A stretch of DNA of 64,000 nucleotides from Blepharisma stoltei. Its lineage: Eukaryota; Ciliophora; Heterotrichea; Heterotrichida; Blepharismidae. Position 1 is the stretch's first letter. Each line of letters begins with the position of its first letter. Shown here one piece after another: positions 1 through 10,355 of the stretch. A program made the translations under genes and the position numbers. The notes below the pieces were generated by a model. It saw nothing but the letters and a program-made list of their open reading frames with translations, ran no database searches and was not told the origin of the DNA. The DNA lies in NCBI GenBank assembly GCA_914767885.1, contig CAJZBQ010000054.1, positions 682,001 through 746,000 of the forward strand. The letters run 5' to 3'.

Positions 1-879
1 CAAAGATTTCATTTATGGCATCACTATCTAGCAAGTTTAGCCCACAAAATACTTTCATAGGCTTTAGTGCAGCTCTTCTTAGTCCTGGAATTCCTACAGC
101 CCTATTCTCTAGAAGTTGAAAATAATACATATAGAAATGCTAATCCCCCCTCCATATTTGGAAAATCTTTTTTGCCCAAAACCCACCCTCTGTGAACGAA
201 CAAAAATATTGTATGAACAAAATTTTGATATATAACTGATAATTAGTATAATGAAATCTCTAGCTCATTCTGTTCAATTTTAAACAAATTGCATTTTAAA
301 CGTAAATTAAACAAATTAAATTAATTTTATCTCAATTTTTACAAATTAGAATTTTTTTAAATTATTAACACCCCCTATATGAGCGAACAAAATTTCGCTT
401 ACGGGGGAGTAAGTAGAACATACTGTGACATTTAAGGCAGAAATGCAAAAAGAGTAGTCTGTGGCTGATTCAATAAATTGCTTGTACTCTTGTGGGTAGT
501 GGGTTGCTAAATATAAAATTTGCTGCAGCCCAAAAATTCCAGCACCTCTAAAATCAGTTCCAGGGTCAGTACCTTGAAATCCAATTTCTTTTCATTTTAC
601 TGAAATACAGTCCTCAGGAGGCTCCAGCTCGGGAAAAGTGACTCTTCATAGCTGTTTTAGCATTTCGGTATGAGCAGCGTTATCTTTATTATAAAGGATT
701 TTGCATCGAGATCGCAATTGGTTTAGCGCTTCGATTTCATCATATGTAAGTTTGTAACGACCACATCTACAGCATTTATCAGAGCAGCTTTCATAGTAGT
801 CTACCTTCATAAGTCTTACCACTCCTTGTGTCTTTGCAAGTTTTCTCTCTTCATCAGCCATTCTATAATAAGTAGACAT
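1..879 (-). CDS. ELMO-domain protein (3' end outside the window)
   Basis: Reading TGA as Trp, the minus strand from ATG 877-879 gives a continuous protein that contains the ELMO/CED-12 signature KEIGFQGTDPGTDFRGAG, followed by GIFGLQQILYLATHYP. ELMO and ELMOD proteins act as GTPase-activating proteins or scaffolds for Arf/Rac-type GTPases, so a role in small-GTPase signalling is inferred. The N-terminal ~75 residues hold a small cysteine cluster (CSDKCCRCGRY). An M-type MITE (141-409) sits inside a 15-nt intron; after both are removed the protein reads ISALNVT-HFYMYYFQLLENR, which fits the family. The stop codon lies beyond base 1. Residues normally downstream of the domain are therefore not visible. 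Confidence 0.85.
140..423 (-). other. 15-nt intron split by a MITE
   Basis: After removal of 141-409, the minus strand reads GTATGTTCTACTTAG, exactly 15 nt with GT...AG ends. Without splicing, the joined frame meets an in-frame TAG. With splicing it reads ALNVT|HFYMYYFQLL. The TTA pointer of the MITE forms bases 12-14 of the intron. Confidence 0.8.
141..409. mobile_element. M-family MITE acting as IES (TAA pointer)
   Basis: 269 bp bounded by TAA at 141-143 and 410-412, with ends TCCCCCC and GGGGGAG. It contains the family core (agtgataattagtataatgaa) and GTGAGCGAACAAAA-like inverted copies. Removal joins the two halves of a 15-nt intron in the ELMO gene. Confidence 0.85.
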
Positions 880-1176
880 TTTGTTATAAGTTTTTGAATA
901 AGTCCAACTTTACCTAATTCATAGTAAATAAAAGAACATTATTTTACAAATTAAGCTTTTGGGGATACAAATTTTAGGCTTAGTTCAATTAATAATCAAT
1001 AATTTTTGCAAGTTTTCTCTCTTCATCAGCCATTCTATGATAAACAGACATTTTGTTATAAGTTTTTGATTAAGTCCAGCTTTACCTAATTCATAATAAA
1101 TAAAATAACATTATTTTACCAAATTAAACTTTTGGGTATACAGATTTTAGGCTTAATTCAATTAATAATCAATAAT
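834..1176. repeat. Tandem duplication of ELMO 5' end and upstream region
   Basis: Bases 834-1005 are repeated at about 1006-1176 with an offset of 172 bp and roughly 90% identity. The copied unit holds the first ~15 ELMO codons and the upstream AT-rich region. The outer copy still has an ATG (MSVYHRMADEERKLAK) but runs into TAA after 20 codons, so it is a promoter-plus-start remnant, not a gene. Confidence 0.85.
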
Positions 1177-1249
1177 GTTTTTCTCAATCTGATAGAAATG
1201 TTTGAAAATCAATACAAATAATCTCAATAAAAATTTAAAAGCGCAAACC

Positions 1250-2513
1250 ATGGAAGCGAACGTCAACATTTACAACGACACCCAAGATTTATTAGCCCCT
1301 CAGAGCATTGATGAGGGTATTGCATTAATCCAAAATCCATCATCTCTAAGGGGCCTAATTGAACTCGAAAAAATATTCGGAAATCTCTTTACAAGGCAAG
1401 AAATAAAAGAAGCTTGGAAACTGAATTGCTATGATATAGAAAAGTCAGCGCTCTATCTTCAAGATTTGGCGCCTGAGAATATGCCTGAAATTCATCAGAC
1501 GACGTCAGAAATCAAAGAAAAAATTTCTCGAGAAATTGAACTTAATGACATTGTGGAGCCAAATAACGATACACTTATAGAAAATGTGGTAGAAGGTCCG
1601 ACACGCGGGAAAATTGCGCTTGAATTTAGCTTGAGTCCTCAATATATCAATACCACTGTTGTGATTTTTTACATTTCTGATGAAATTCTCAAAGAAATTT
1701 TTAGCTTCTTAAGCCCTTGCGATAGGGGTAAATGTGCAACTGTTTGTAGGACATGGAAGCACATTGATCTCTCTACGAATTATTTATATAAAATAGATTG
1801 TCAAAGAGTATGGAATAAAGAGCAGTCAAGGCCTGATGAAAATGTGTTTCCGCAACCCTTTAATCAAACCTCAGTGCTCTGGGGGGCTAATTTCCCTGAA
1901 GAATATAAAGAACCTGAAGAATATTTATAGAAAATTTGAATAAATCTGCCACTATATTTTGGCTGTTCATATAGTTGTAATAGAAATAAATAGTGACTAT
2001 ATTTTTTAACTATTGAGCCAACTTAGCTCGTATTGTATAAAATCATTTAAAAACTGGAGGAATATGTGGATCAAACGCCCAAGAATAAAGTTCAACGGTG
2101 TTTATGCTTCAAAGACTATTTATTACAAGCAAGGAGAAGCCAATATCATGAATATTCCAACATATCAAAAAGTAGTGTTCTATCGCTATTTTAGATTTTA
2201 CGACGATTTCTCAATTTGCTGCCTTACCACAGCGAAAAAGCCAAGGGATATCGCGCATAATGTATCGAAGATTTATGAAGGGGTAAGAGTTGGAGAATGG
2301 GCTAAGAAGAAAAGCCAAATTGTCATGCATCTTTTAGCTAAGCATGAAGTTTATACCTACAACTTCAAAATCTGCTCAACTTTTTCAGGAGCCCACGATA
2401 CTTTGAGATTAGAAGCTATTTCCTCAAGAGCGCCCAATGATCTCTCTTTCTCCATCATGAACCTCAGCAGCGACGCCTGGCCGAAATACTTCGTATTTTA
2501 TCCATTTAAATAA
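1250..2513 (+). CDS. F-box protein, FBXO9/Hrt3-like
   Basis: The ATG at 1250 (accATGgaagcg) is chosen over an upstream in-frame TTG. Residues ~40-75 resemble a UBA/CUE-like helical region. An F-box follows (ISDEILKEIFSFLSPCDRGK, then CRTWKHI). The second half, from 2013, carries the FBXO9/Hrt3 C-terminal domain: WRNMWIKRPRIKFNGVYASK, IYYKQGEANIMN, FYRYFRFYDD and CCLTTAKKP. Members are substrate receptors of SCF ubiquitin ligases. The halves are in different frames with TAG and TAA between them; removing an 85-bp segment flanked by TAT joins them into 392 aa. The protein stops at TAA 2511-2513. Confidence 0.8.
1926..2010. other. Probable 85-bp IES (TAT pointer)
   Basis: TAT occurs at 1926-1928 and 2011-2013. 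Removing 1926-2010 restores one frame through EEYL-LSQLSSYCIKSF-KNWRNMW. The segment is AT-rich and holds stops in frame. The junction is inferred from frame only; other TA pairs are conceivable. Confidence 0.5.
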
Positions 2514-2742
2514 CCATATTTAAGGTTAAATAATTATCACATTTCCCAAATCGCCTCGCCAGAAATCCTTCCCAGTCCATACTTTCCTTTCAAAATCTTC
2601 AAAATTTTCCATCAAAAATTCCCCACCCCTGGTATCTCCTGCTTCCTATCCAAAAATTTTGGCTCGTTTGGCTGATGACCCTTAATAAAAATGCCTTAAA
2701 ATATACATTTAAGCTTGATTTTAGGGGGATATAATAATTTTA

Positions 2743-5700
2743 ATGTCAAGATCGGGTTCTTCAATTACCCTGTCTACCGCTGAAACTCACAAGGTGACAG
2801 GGATTACAATGAGCATCTTAAGACCAGACGAAATTGAAGCTATGTCATGTGCCCAGATCACCCACACTGACATCTACGACGAAGAAGGCCGACCCCGCGA
2901 TGGAGGTATCAACGATCTTCATATGGGAACTAACGACAATCTCCTACTCTGCAAGACCTGCAACGGCAAGAAAAACGACTGTCCAGGGCACTTTGGGCAT
3001 ATAAAACTAGCCAGGCCAGTCTACCACATTGGCTTCCTCAATGAGCTTCGGCGCACTCTGCGTTCAGTCTGCTTCAAGTGTTCAAGGCTACTAGCTGACC
3101 AAAACGATCCTAAGTTCAAAGAAGCTGTGTCCATAAAATCGCCTAAAGCGAGAGGCAAAAAGCTTTACAAGATCTGCGAAGGGATCAAAAGATGCACAGC
3201 TGGAGCTCCAGTAAAAGGCGACGACGAAATCGAAGGCTCAGAGTTCGGCCCTTGTGGCTGTGTCCAGCCAAAAATCGTCAAGGATGGCATCGGGCTTACT
3301 GTGGAATTCGCTGAAGCAGTTGACAACTGTCCAGACCGCAAAAGGAAATTGAGCGCAGAAGAAGCTTTGGGAATCCTCAAAAAAATTTCTGACGTGGAAT
3401 GTGAAGCCTTAGGATTTGACCCTGCAAGATCAAGGCCTGATTGGATGATTATTCAAGTACTTCCAGTGGCTCCACCTGTGTGCAGACCTTATGTCGCGTT
3501 GGATTCTTCATTGAGATCAGAAGATGACTTAACTCACCAGTACACTCAGATCATCAAAACAAATATAAAGCTTCAAAATGAAATCCAGAACGGCGCAGCC
3601 CAGCATCTAATCAACCAAGACACCATGGTCCTTCAGTTCCATATAGCCACACTTTTCAATAATGAATTACCTGGGCAACCTCAATCAAAGCACAGATCTG
3701 GAAAACCGATAAAAAGTATAAGTCAACGACTTAAAGGAAAAGAAGGCAGAATTAGAGGAAATTTAATGGGGAAAAGAGTCGATTTTTCAGCAAGAACAGT
3801 CATTACTCCTGACCCAAATTTGTCATTAGACCAGCTTGGAGTACCAAGAACTATTGCGCTTAACTTGACAATCCCTGAGACTGTGACTCATTTCAACATG
3901 GAAAAAATGAGACAACTTGTAGAAAATGGCCCAGGGCAGCATCCAGGCGCGAAATATATCATAAGAACAGATGGGTCAACTATTGATTTACGATATGTCA
4001 GAAGAAATACAGAAATGCATTTGGAGTATGGCTATAAAGTAGAGCGGCATATAAATAACGATGACTATGTGATATTTAACAGACAACCATCACTACATAA
4101 AATGTCTATGATGGCACATAGGATTAAAGTGCTGCCATATTCTACTTTTAGGCTTAACCTGTCAGTCACCACGCCTTATAATGCTGATTTTGATGGTGAT
4201 GAAATGAATATGCATGTCCCTCAAAGCTTGGAGACTAAAGCAGAATTACGAGAAATCATGCATGTGCCTAGACAAATTGTGTCACCACAAGGAAATAGGC
4301 CTGTTATGGGTGTTGTCCAAGATTCACTTTTGGGGTGCTCACTATTTACAAGGAGAGACACGTTTCTTGAGCTTCATGAAGTCATGAATTTGCTGATGTG
4401 GGTTGAAGCTTTTAACGGAAAACTCCCGAATCCTGCAATTCTTAAGCCTCGGCCATTGTGGACTGGCAAGCAAGTGTTTTCCCTTATCATCCCTGAAGTA
4501 AACATTTTGAGGTATTCAAGCACCCATGACCCTGAAAAAGACGCATCAGTCAGAGATACAGAAGTTTTAATAGAAAGAGGAGAATTACTAACTGGAATTG
4601 TAGACAAGAGAACTGTCGGAGCTTCATCAGGGTCACTTATTCACGTAATTTGGATGGAGCATGGGCCACAAGCTACCTCTGATTTCTTATCACAATGCCA
4701 AAAAGTCATAAACAACTGGCTGCTTATCCATGGTTTTTCTGTAGGAATTGCTGATGCTTTAGCAGATCCTCTAAGCTTAAACGAAATCAAGAAAACACTG
4801 CTAACTGCGAAACAAAAAATTAACAAATTAATTCAACGTGCGAGAGAAGGTAAAATTCCTTGCCAGCCTTGGAAGAAAAATTAAATGGTAACGATGACGA
4901 AATTGGACCCAAGGCACACCTCCTGATAGAGCAGTAGGCAGGCGCGATAGTGGCGAAAAGTGCTCCTAGTGAGCGAAGTAGACATCTCAAAGATAGCCTG
5001 ACGAAATAGGGGCTTATATTTTCTCGCCTAAATGCTGCCTATCCCTATAAAACACCTCTGGCTATACCTTATCGGGGCAAGCGGGGCACTTTCCAGTGAC
5101 TTTGCCCAGAGGAGCTAATCCCTAGACAGGAGGCTAAGTTCGGATCATCCAAGAGGGCAGACTCCTAATTTCCTCATTTGCACTCTGAGATCTATGGGGA
5201 CTGCTTTTTTCAAACCGAGACAAGGCAAAGGGTAGTGCTTCAGCGCTTATGGCCAGGTTAATTTTAAGCATAGCTTTGCCAGCCTGGCAAAAATATGATG
5301 GAGAGTTTCGAATTTAAAGTGAATACCAAGCTAAACGCTGCTCGTGATAAAGCAGGAGAACTAGCAGCTAAGTCTTTAAGTGTGAGAAATAACGTCAGAG
5401 CTATGGTCAATGCAGGAAGCAAAGGTTCAGAAATTAACATCTGTCAGATCATGTCTTGTGTCGGCCAACAAAATGTAGAAGGCAAGCGTATTCCTTTTAA
5501 CTTCACCAAGCGAGCCATCCCTCACTTCTGTAAAGATGATTATGGTGCTGAATCTAAAGGCTTCGTTGAAAATTCTTACATTTCTGGGCTAACACCTCAA
5601 GAGTTTTTCTTCCATGCTATGGGTGGCAGAGAAGGACTAAGTGATACTGCAGTTAAAACTAGTGAAACTGGCTACATTCAGCGTAGGCTTATGAAAGCTT

Positions 5701-8700
5701 TAGAAGATGTCATGGTCAAATACGATGGCACAGTCAGAAACTCGACTGGTATGATTTTACAGTTCTTATATGGAGAAGACGGAATGGCTGGAGAATATAT
5801 AGAAGATCAAGCTATGGAAAGCTTGAAGATGGACTTAGAAGTGCTTACTTCCTCTGTTTAGCGAGCAAAATCATTAAAAAATCCCTTTGGAAAAATTAAT
5901 CAAGCAAAAAACATTTTATATATATTTACTGAGATAAATTATATTCTAATATACAATCTATTTTATTTTAAAGTTTACGTTTTACAAAATAAACTATCGA
6001 AAATTTAATAAAATATAGTTGTAGATTGGTGATAATGATTTTAGTTATCCTTCAAATATTGCAATTTGATTCTTTTAATAAATTTTTAAAAACATTCCTC
6101 TGTTAAGTAAATATTTCTTGCTCGCTAACCAAAATGGGGAGTTAAGAAAAACTTTGAATTCCCTTGACCCTAGCATAGAAATTAAATGGTTTCGTTGAGG
6201 AAAATTGGACTCCCTATGGAGCTTAGACCATCCTGATAAAGCTGAAAACAGGGTTTCTCCCCTTTTTGAAGTAGGCCTTTAAACCTTAGTGATACCTTAC
6301 TGAGGAGGGAAGTTTTGTTTCTCCCACGAAGGTTTTCTTATCCCTGCCATATGGGCGAGACAGGCTTTGCCTACCACATGGTGCTTCCTTATTGGAACCA
6401 GCGGGGCACTCTTCAGACGGTGGCTCTGCCCAAGGGAGTTAATCCTTTGGACAGGTATTTCAGGTCGAAAATTCAAGATAGATAGCCTTCTATTTCCTCA
6501 TTTCAACCAGGAGGTCTATGGAGGCTGCTCTTTTGGAGCTGAGGTGAGGTAAGGCTAGCGGGTTCCCCACTTATGACCCAGATTAGCCGTTTATTTTAAT
6601 AATTGACCCTAGTAAAGAAGAGCCTGATGTAACTATGGAAAAATATAGAAATGCGATAGACACTGAAATCATCAATGATATTTTACGCCATCCAGATCAT
6701 CAAAAAAGAATGGTTGACGAGTTTGAACAGATTAAGCAAGACCAAAGAGTGACTTCACATGACATCTTTACTACAACTACTATTTTTTCCAGCCAATTTT
6801 TTTGACTATTCTTCCACTTATATTTTTTGATCTATTTTATCGACTTTTTTAATTATTTTTTATTTATGTTTTTTGTCTAATTGCTATTGAAATGATTCCA
6901 TTTTATTATTAAAAACACTACAAAAAAATAGGCAAGAAAATAGTCTAAAATATAGGTGATAAAAAATAAACTGTAAAAGACTTTACAGTGTAGGTGCCGT
7001 GAGAAAGAACCAGACCAAAGAGACCTCAGAGTCATTTTTGCGAATCTTGATGATAAGCAGCATTTCCCTGTAAACATAAAGAGGCTTATATGGAACGCCA
7101 AGAAGAAATTCAATATTACAGGTCTAAATAAAAGCGATTTACACCCTGTTCGGGCGATAGAAAGGCTACAGGCACTTTTTGACAAAATTTCATTTACAAG
7201 TGGCTTTGAAAAGTGTGGAGTTGGAGCAGAAAATGATGCAACTAAGCTTTTTATTATCCACGTCAGGTCTTTGATTTCTGCTAAAAGAGCAATAATAAAA
7301 GAAAGACTTACAAATGAAGCTTTTGAATGGCTGCTTGGAGAAATTGAAGCAAGGTTTTACCAAGCTAAGTCTCACCCTGGCGAAATGGTTGGGTCAATTG
7401 CAGCACAGTCTTTGGGAGAGCCAGCAACACAGATGACGCTAAACACTTTCCACTTTGCTGGAGTTTCATCTAAAAACGTCACTTTAGGTGTGCCAAGACT
7501 GAAAGAAATCATAAATGTTGCCAAAAAGATAAAAACACCTTCACTAACTGTTTATTTGACACCAGAAAAAGCTGGTGATAGTGATTTTGCAAAAGAAGTC
7601 CTCAGTCAAATGGAATATACTACCTTAGGACATGTAGTAGAAGCTTCAGAAATCTACTATGACCCGGATCCAACCAGCACTATTATAGAAGAAGACTTAG
7701 AATTTGTGCAGAGCTACTGGTTAATGCCTGATGAAGGAGTCTCAGCAGAAAAAATGTCTCCATGGCTACTTAGAATAGTCCTTAACAAAATTGCAATTAT
7801 TGATAAAAATATCACAATGCTTGACATCCACAACCAAATTAACCAAGAGTATCCAGGAGATCTCCACTGCATTTATTCAGATGATAACGACGAGAGGCTG
7901 GTGCTTAGAATCCGTGTCATGAACGATGAAGAAAATAACTTGTCTGATGAGCAGCTTTCCACATGGAAGTTTTTAAAGGAGCTTGAAGGAAATATGCTAC
8001 AAGATTTGTGGTTGAAAGGGATTGAGGACATTACCAAGGTCGTCATGAAAGAAGTTAATACTACTTATATAAACCAAGATGGAGCTATAGCCAGACAAAA
8101 GCAATGGAGACTGGAAACTGATGGTGTCAATCTGGCAAGTGTTTTAGCATTAGAAGGAGTTGACCCTAAAAAAACGATTTCTAACGATCTAGTTGAAATT
8201 ACAAGGGTATTAGGCATTGAAGCTGTAAGGCAAGGACTCATGAAAGAACTAACTTCCCCTCCATAGGCGAATAAAACCAGTGAAAAAATCCCTATTTTTT
8301 TGGTAAAAGCCCACCATTAGTCAGCGAACAAAAAATTTTTTAATATAGCGATTTTTTATAAAAAAAAAAATTAATATATAAGTGATAATTATTATAATGA
8401 AATCTCTAGTAAGTGAACAAAAATTTTTTTTCGCTCATGGAAGGGGAGTAAGAGAAGTCCTGAATGTCTACGGTATCTATGTCAACTACCGCCATCTTTC
8501 TATTTTATGCGATGTCATGACTCAAAGAGGCTATTTAATGAGCATCACCAGGCATGGTATCAACAGAACCGAGTGTGGCCCATTGAAAAAGGCTTCTTTC
8601 GAAGAAACTGTAGAAATGCTTCTTGAAGCATCAGCATACTCAGAAGTCGACTATTTGAAAGGTGTCACTGAAAATATTATGCTAGGCCAGCTAGCACCAA

Positions 8701-10293
8701 TTGGGACTGGAGAAATTGATGTCATGATAAACACTGATATGATTGTAAACGCTGCGACTATATATGATCCTCTGGAAAATCCTGATATGTTAGATGAGCC
8801 TTCAAGCTATTCTATTGATCCTAACAGTGTAGGGACACCTATTAATATTGCAACCCCAAGAGTGATCTTACCAGAAAGTTCAATGGCAACTACCCCCAGA
8901 GGAGAAACTCCACACATATATGGCAGTTTTTCGCCTTATGAAACTGTTCCTAGTCCTGCAAGCCACAGCAGTCCTTTTGTGAGATATTCCCCAGTGATCC
9001 ATTCACCTGTATACCAGCCGTCTCCAAATGTGATATCAAGCCCTCGCTATACCGACTCTTTGCATAGCTATTCTCCATCAACAGGCTCAATGAGACCATT
9101 TAGTCCATATAGTATCACTTCTCCAAGTGTTTCCCATACAACTTCTCCTAACATGCAGCATTTCCCATCACCTTCTCCATATTATTCTCCTTCCCATGCT
9201 GGATATTCACCTACATCTCCAGCATATTCTCCTACTTCTCCTCATTATTCGCCTACTTCTCCTGCATATTCCCCTACATCTCCGGCTTATTCGCCAACTT
9301 CCCCTGCTTATTCTCCCACTTCTCACACTTATTCGCCTACTTCTCCTGCACAAAGCCCTGCTTATTCAGGGTTAAGCTCTACCTCGCCGCATACAAGAGC
9401 TCCTGCATACTCTCCATATATTTCGAGCCCTGCATATAGTCCTGCAAGTCCTTCTTATAACCCTTCATCTCCAAGATATAATCCGGTTAGGACAACTGAC
9501 TTGCAGCATCTTCCTGGAAAATGCAGCCCTATTGAAGAAGAGAGTGATGAAGAAGAGGAAGAAATTCAACAGTCTAGATAATAAATAATGATTTGTTTCT
9601 AATAAAAATATGCAGGGATCGGAGGATTCTAGTAGTTCATCAAAGGTGAGATATTCGCCAACGTCTCCTTCATATACTAGGTCAGTGTATCCAATCTATT
9701 CTGAGACCTCTCCAGATTATTGTCAGGCAATTCCTCACTCCCCCCCCCCTTTAAATTGAAACAAAAAATTTTGTTTCAATTTAAAGGGGGGTTAAGAAAA
9801 TTTTTTTATAAAAAAATTTATATATAAAAATTTTTTCAGAGATAAAATTTTATGGTTCATTCTGTGTTTGATTTTTAATTTAAATTTCATGAAAAATTAA
9901 TTCATAAATTTCTCAATCTCAAAAGTGTAAACTTGCTGAAATGGTATTCTTCTAACTCTCCCCATAACAATTGGACAAAATAGAGTTTAATTTCTAAATC
10001 TTATATGTTTGAAGCATATTAAATAGGGTATTAACGTATTTACATATAAAATAATGATTTTTACCTATAAAATTTTGTTTCAATTTAAAGGGGGGTAATT
10101 TCCCAAAAAAGTAGGAATTTTTACCTATATTTTGTTTCAATTTAAAGGGGGGGGGAGTCAGCGAAATTCTTCTTTTGAACCTGCTGATAGTTTGATAAGC
10201 CCTTCTTATAATGCTTTACCACAAAACTCTTCTAATACTAATGCAGAACTATCTCAAAAAGTCCTGAATAAGTTAAGAATAAATGAAAAATAG
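2743..10293 (+). CDS. RPB1: RNA polymerase II largest subunit (RPB1), interrupted by seven inferred IESs
   Basis: Catalytic subunit of RNA polymerase II. From ATG 2743: zinc-binding clamp head ([18 protein letters not shown]), then the Mg-binding active site [11 protein letters not shown] at about residues 479-489. The bridge helix follows after 5295 ([19 protein letters not shown]), then the trigger loop ([20 protein letters not shown], ~7420). The C-terminal domain has about seven clean YSPTSPx heptads near 9205-9345, flanked by degenerate ones. Interruptions: 4860-5275, 5835-6141, 6164-6602, 6739-7011, 8250-8448, 9575-9608 and 9735-10157. Removing all gives 1,819 codons in one frame. The sixth is the least certain: without it the protein stops at 9579 after the acidic run [15 protein letters not shown]. 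With it, the CTD gains a tail ([13 protein letters not shown] ... [11 protein letters not shown]) ending at TAG 10291-10293. Confidence 0.93.
4860..5275. mobile_element. SINE-like element A acting as IES in RPB1 (10-bp repeat)
   Basis: 416 bp flanked by TTGCCAGCCT at 4860-4869 and 5276-5285. Removing one repeat plus the insert gives [17 protein letters not shown], the expected RPB1 sequence, and corrects the frame. The interior is about half GC, unlike the AT-rich MITEs, and is related to element B at 6164: shared attaaatgg near the start, then gcggggcact, ctttgccca, atttcctcattt and a late ctatgg block. The repeat contains no TA. Confidence 0.85.
5835..6141. mobile_element. Degenerate M-family MITE acting as IES in RPB1 (TTA)
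   Basis: M-type ends (TTACTTCCTCTG at 5845, GGGGAGTTA ending 6144) and diverged cores (TTTAGCGAGCAAAA and TTGCTCGCTAACCAAAA). The obvious pair of TTA pointers (5845 and 6142) removes 297 bp and leaves the gene one base out of frame. Using TTA at 5835-5837 instead removes 307 bp and gives [18 protein letters not shown] in frame. Left boundary uncertain. Confidence 0.7.
6164..6602. mobile_element. SINE-like element B acting as IES in RPB1 (10-bp repeat)
   Basis: 439 bp flanked by TTGACCCTAG at 6164-6173 and 6603-6612. It is a diverged relative of element A in the same orientation. Removal gives [19 protein letters not shown], continuous with the downstream RPB1 frame. Confidence 0.8.
6739..7011. 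other. 273-bp IES in RPB1 (11-bp repeat)
   Basis: AGACCAAAGAG occurs at 6739-6749 and 7012-7022. Removing 273 bp gives [17 protein letters not shown], the expected RPB1 sequence. The insert is AT-rich, carries stops in all frames and matches no other repeat in the window. The flanking repeat lacks TA. Confidence 0.85.
8250..8448. mobile_element. M-family MITE acting as IES in RPB1 (TAA)
   Basis: 199 bp between TAA 8250-8252 and TAA 8449-8451, ends CTTCCCC and GGGGAG, with the family core near 8380-8407. It is shortened on the right side. Removal gives [19 protein letters not shown] in frame. Confidence 0.9.
9575..9608. other. Candidate 34-bp IES near the RPB1 C-terminus (TA)
   Basis: TA at 9575 and 9609. 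Removing 34 AT-rich bases replaces the apparent stop at 9579 by [18 protein letters not shown], in frame with a further CTD-like heptad. Two things support it: the serine/acid composition runs on smoothly, and the following insert (9735) also restores this frame. No homology supports the tail itself, so this is a hypothesis. Confidence 0.45.
9735..10157. mobile_element. M-type MITE variant acting as IES (TCA pointer)
   Basis: 423 bp between TCA 9735-9737 and TCA 10158-10160, with CTCCCCCC and GGGGGGAG ends. The inner core differs from other M copies: tttaaattgaaacaaaa replaces the GTGAGCGAACAAAA motif, but the layout is the same (hairpin at the left end, two same-direction copies at the right end, 10075-10157). 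Removal gives [15 protein letters not shown] in frame. Confidence 0.8.
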
Positions 10294-10355
10294 TAGACTC
10301 ACGATCATAATTAAGATTATATTGACAACCAAGTAACTATCGATTTTAAGTTAAT

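Noticed and set aside
9127..9375. 82-aa open frame overlapping the RPB1 CTD
   Set aside because: It is the +1 shadow of the YSPTSPx repeat; the Leu/Ile repetition is a by-product of the heptad codons.
2743..10293. RPB1 as a decayed pseudogene
   Set aside because: The exon segments are free of damage, and nearly all interruptions vanish exactly at direct repeats; random decay would not do that.
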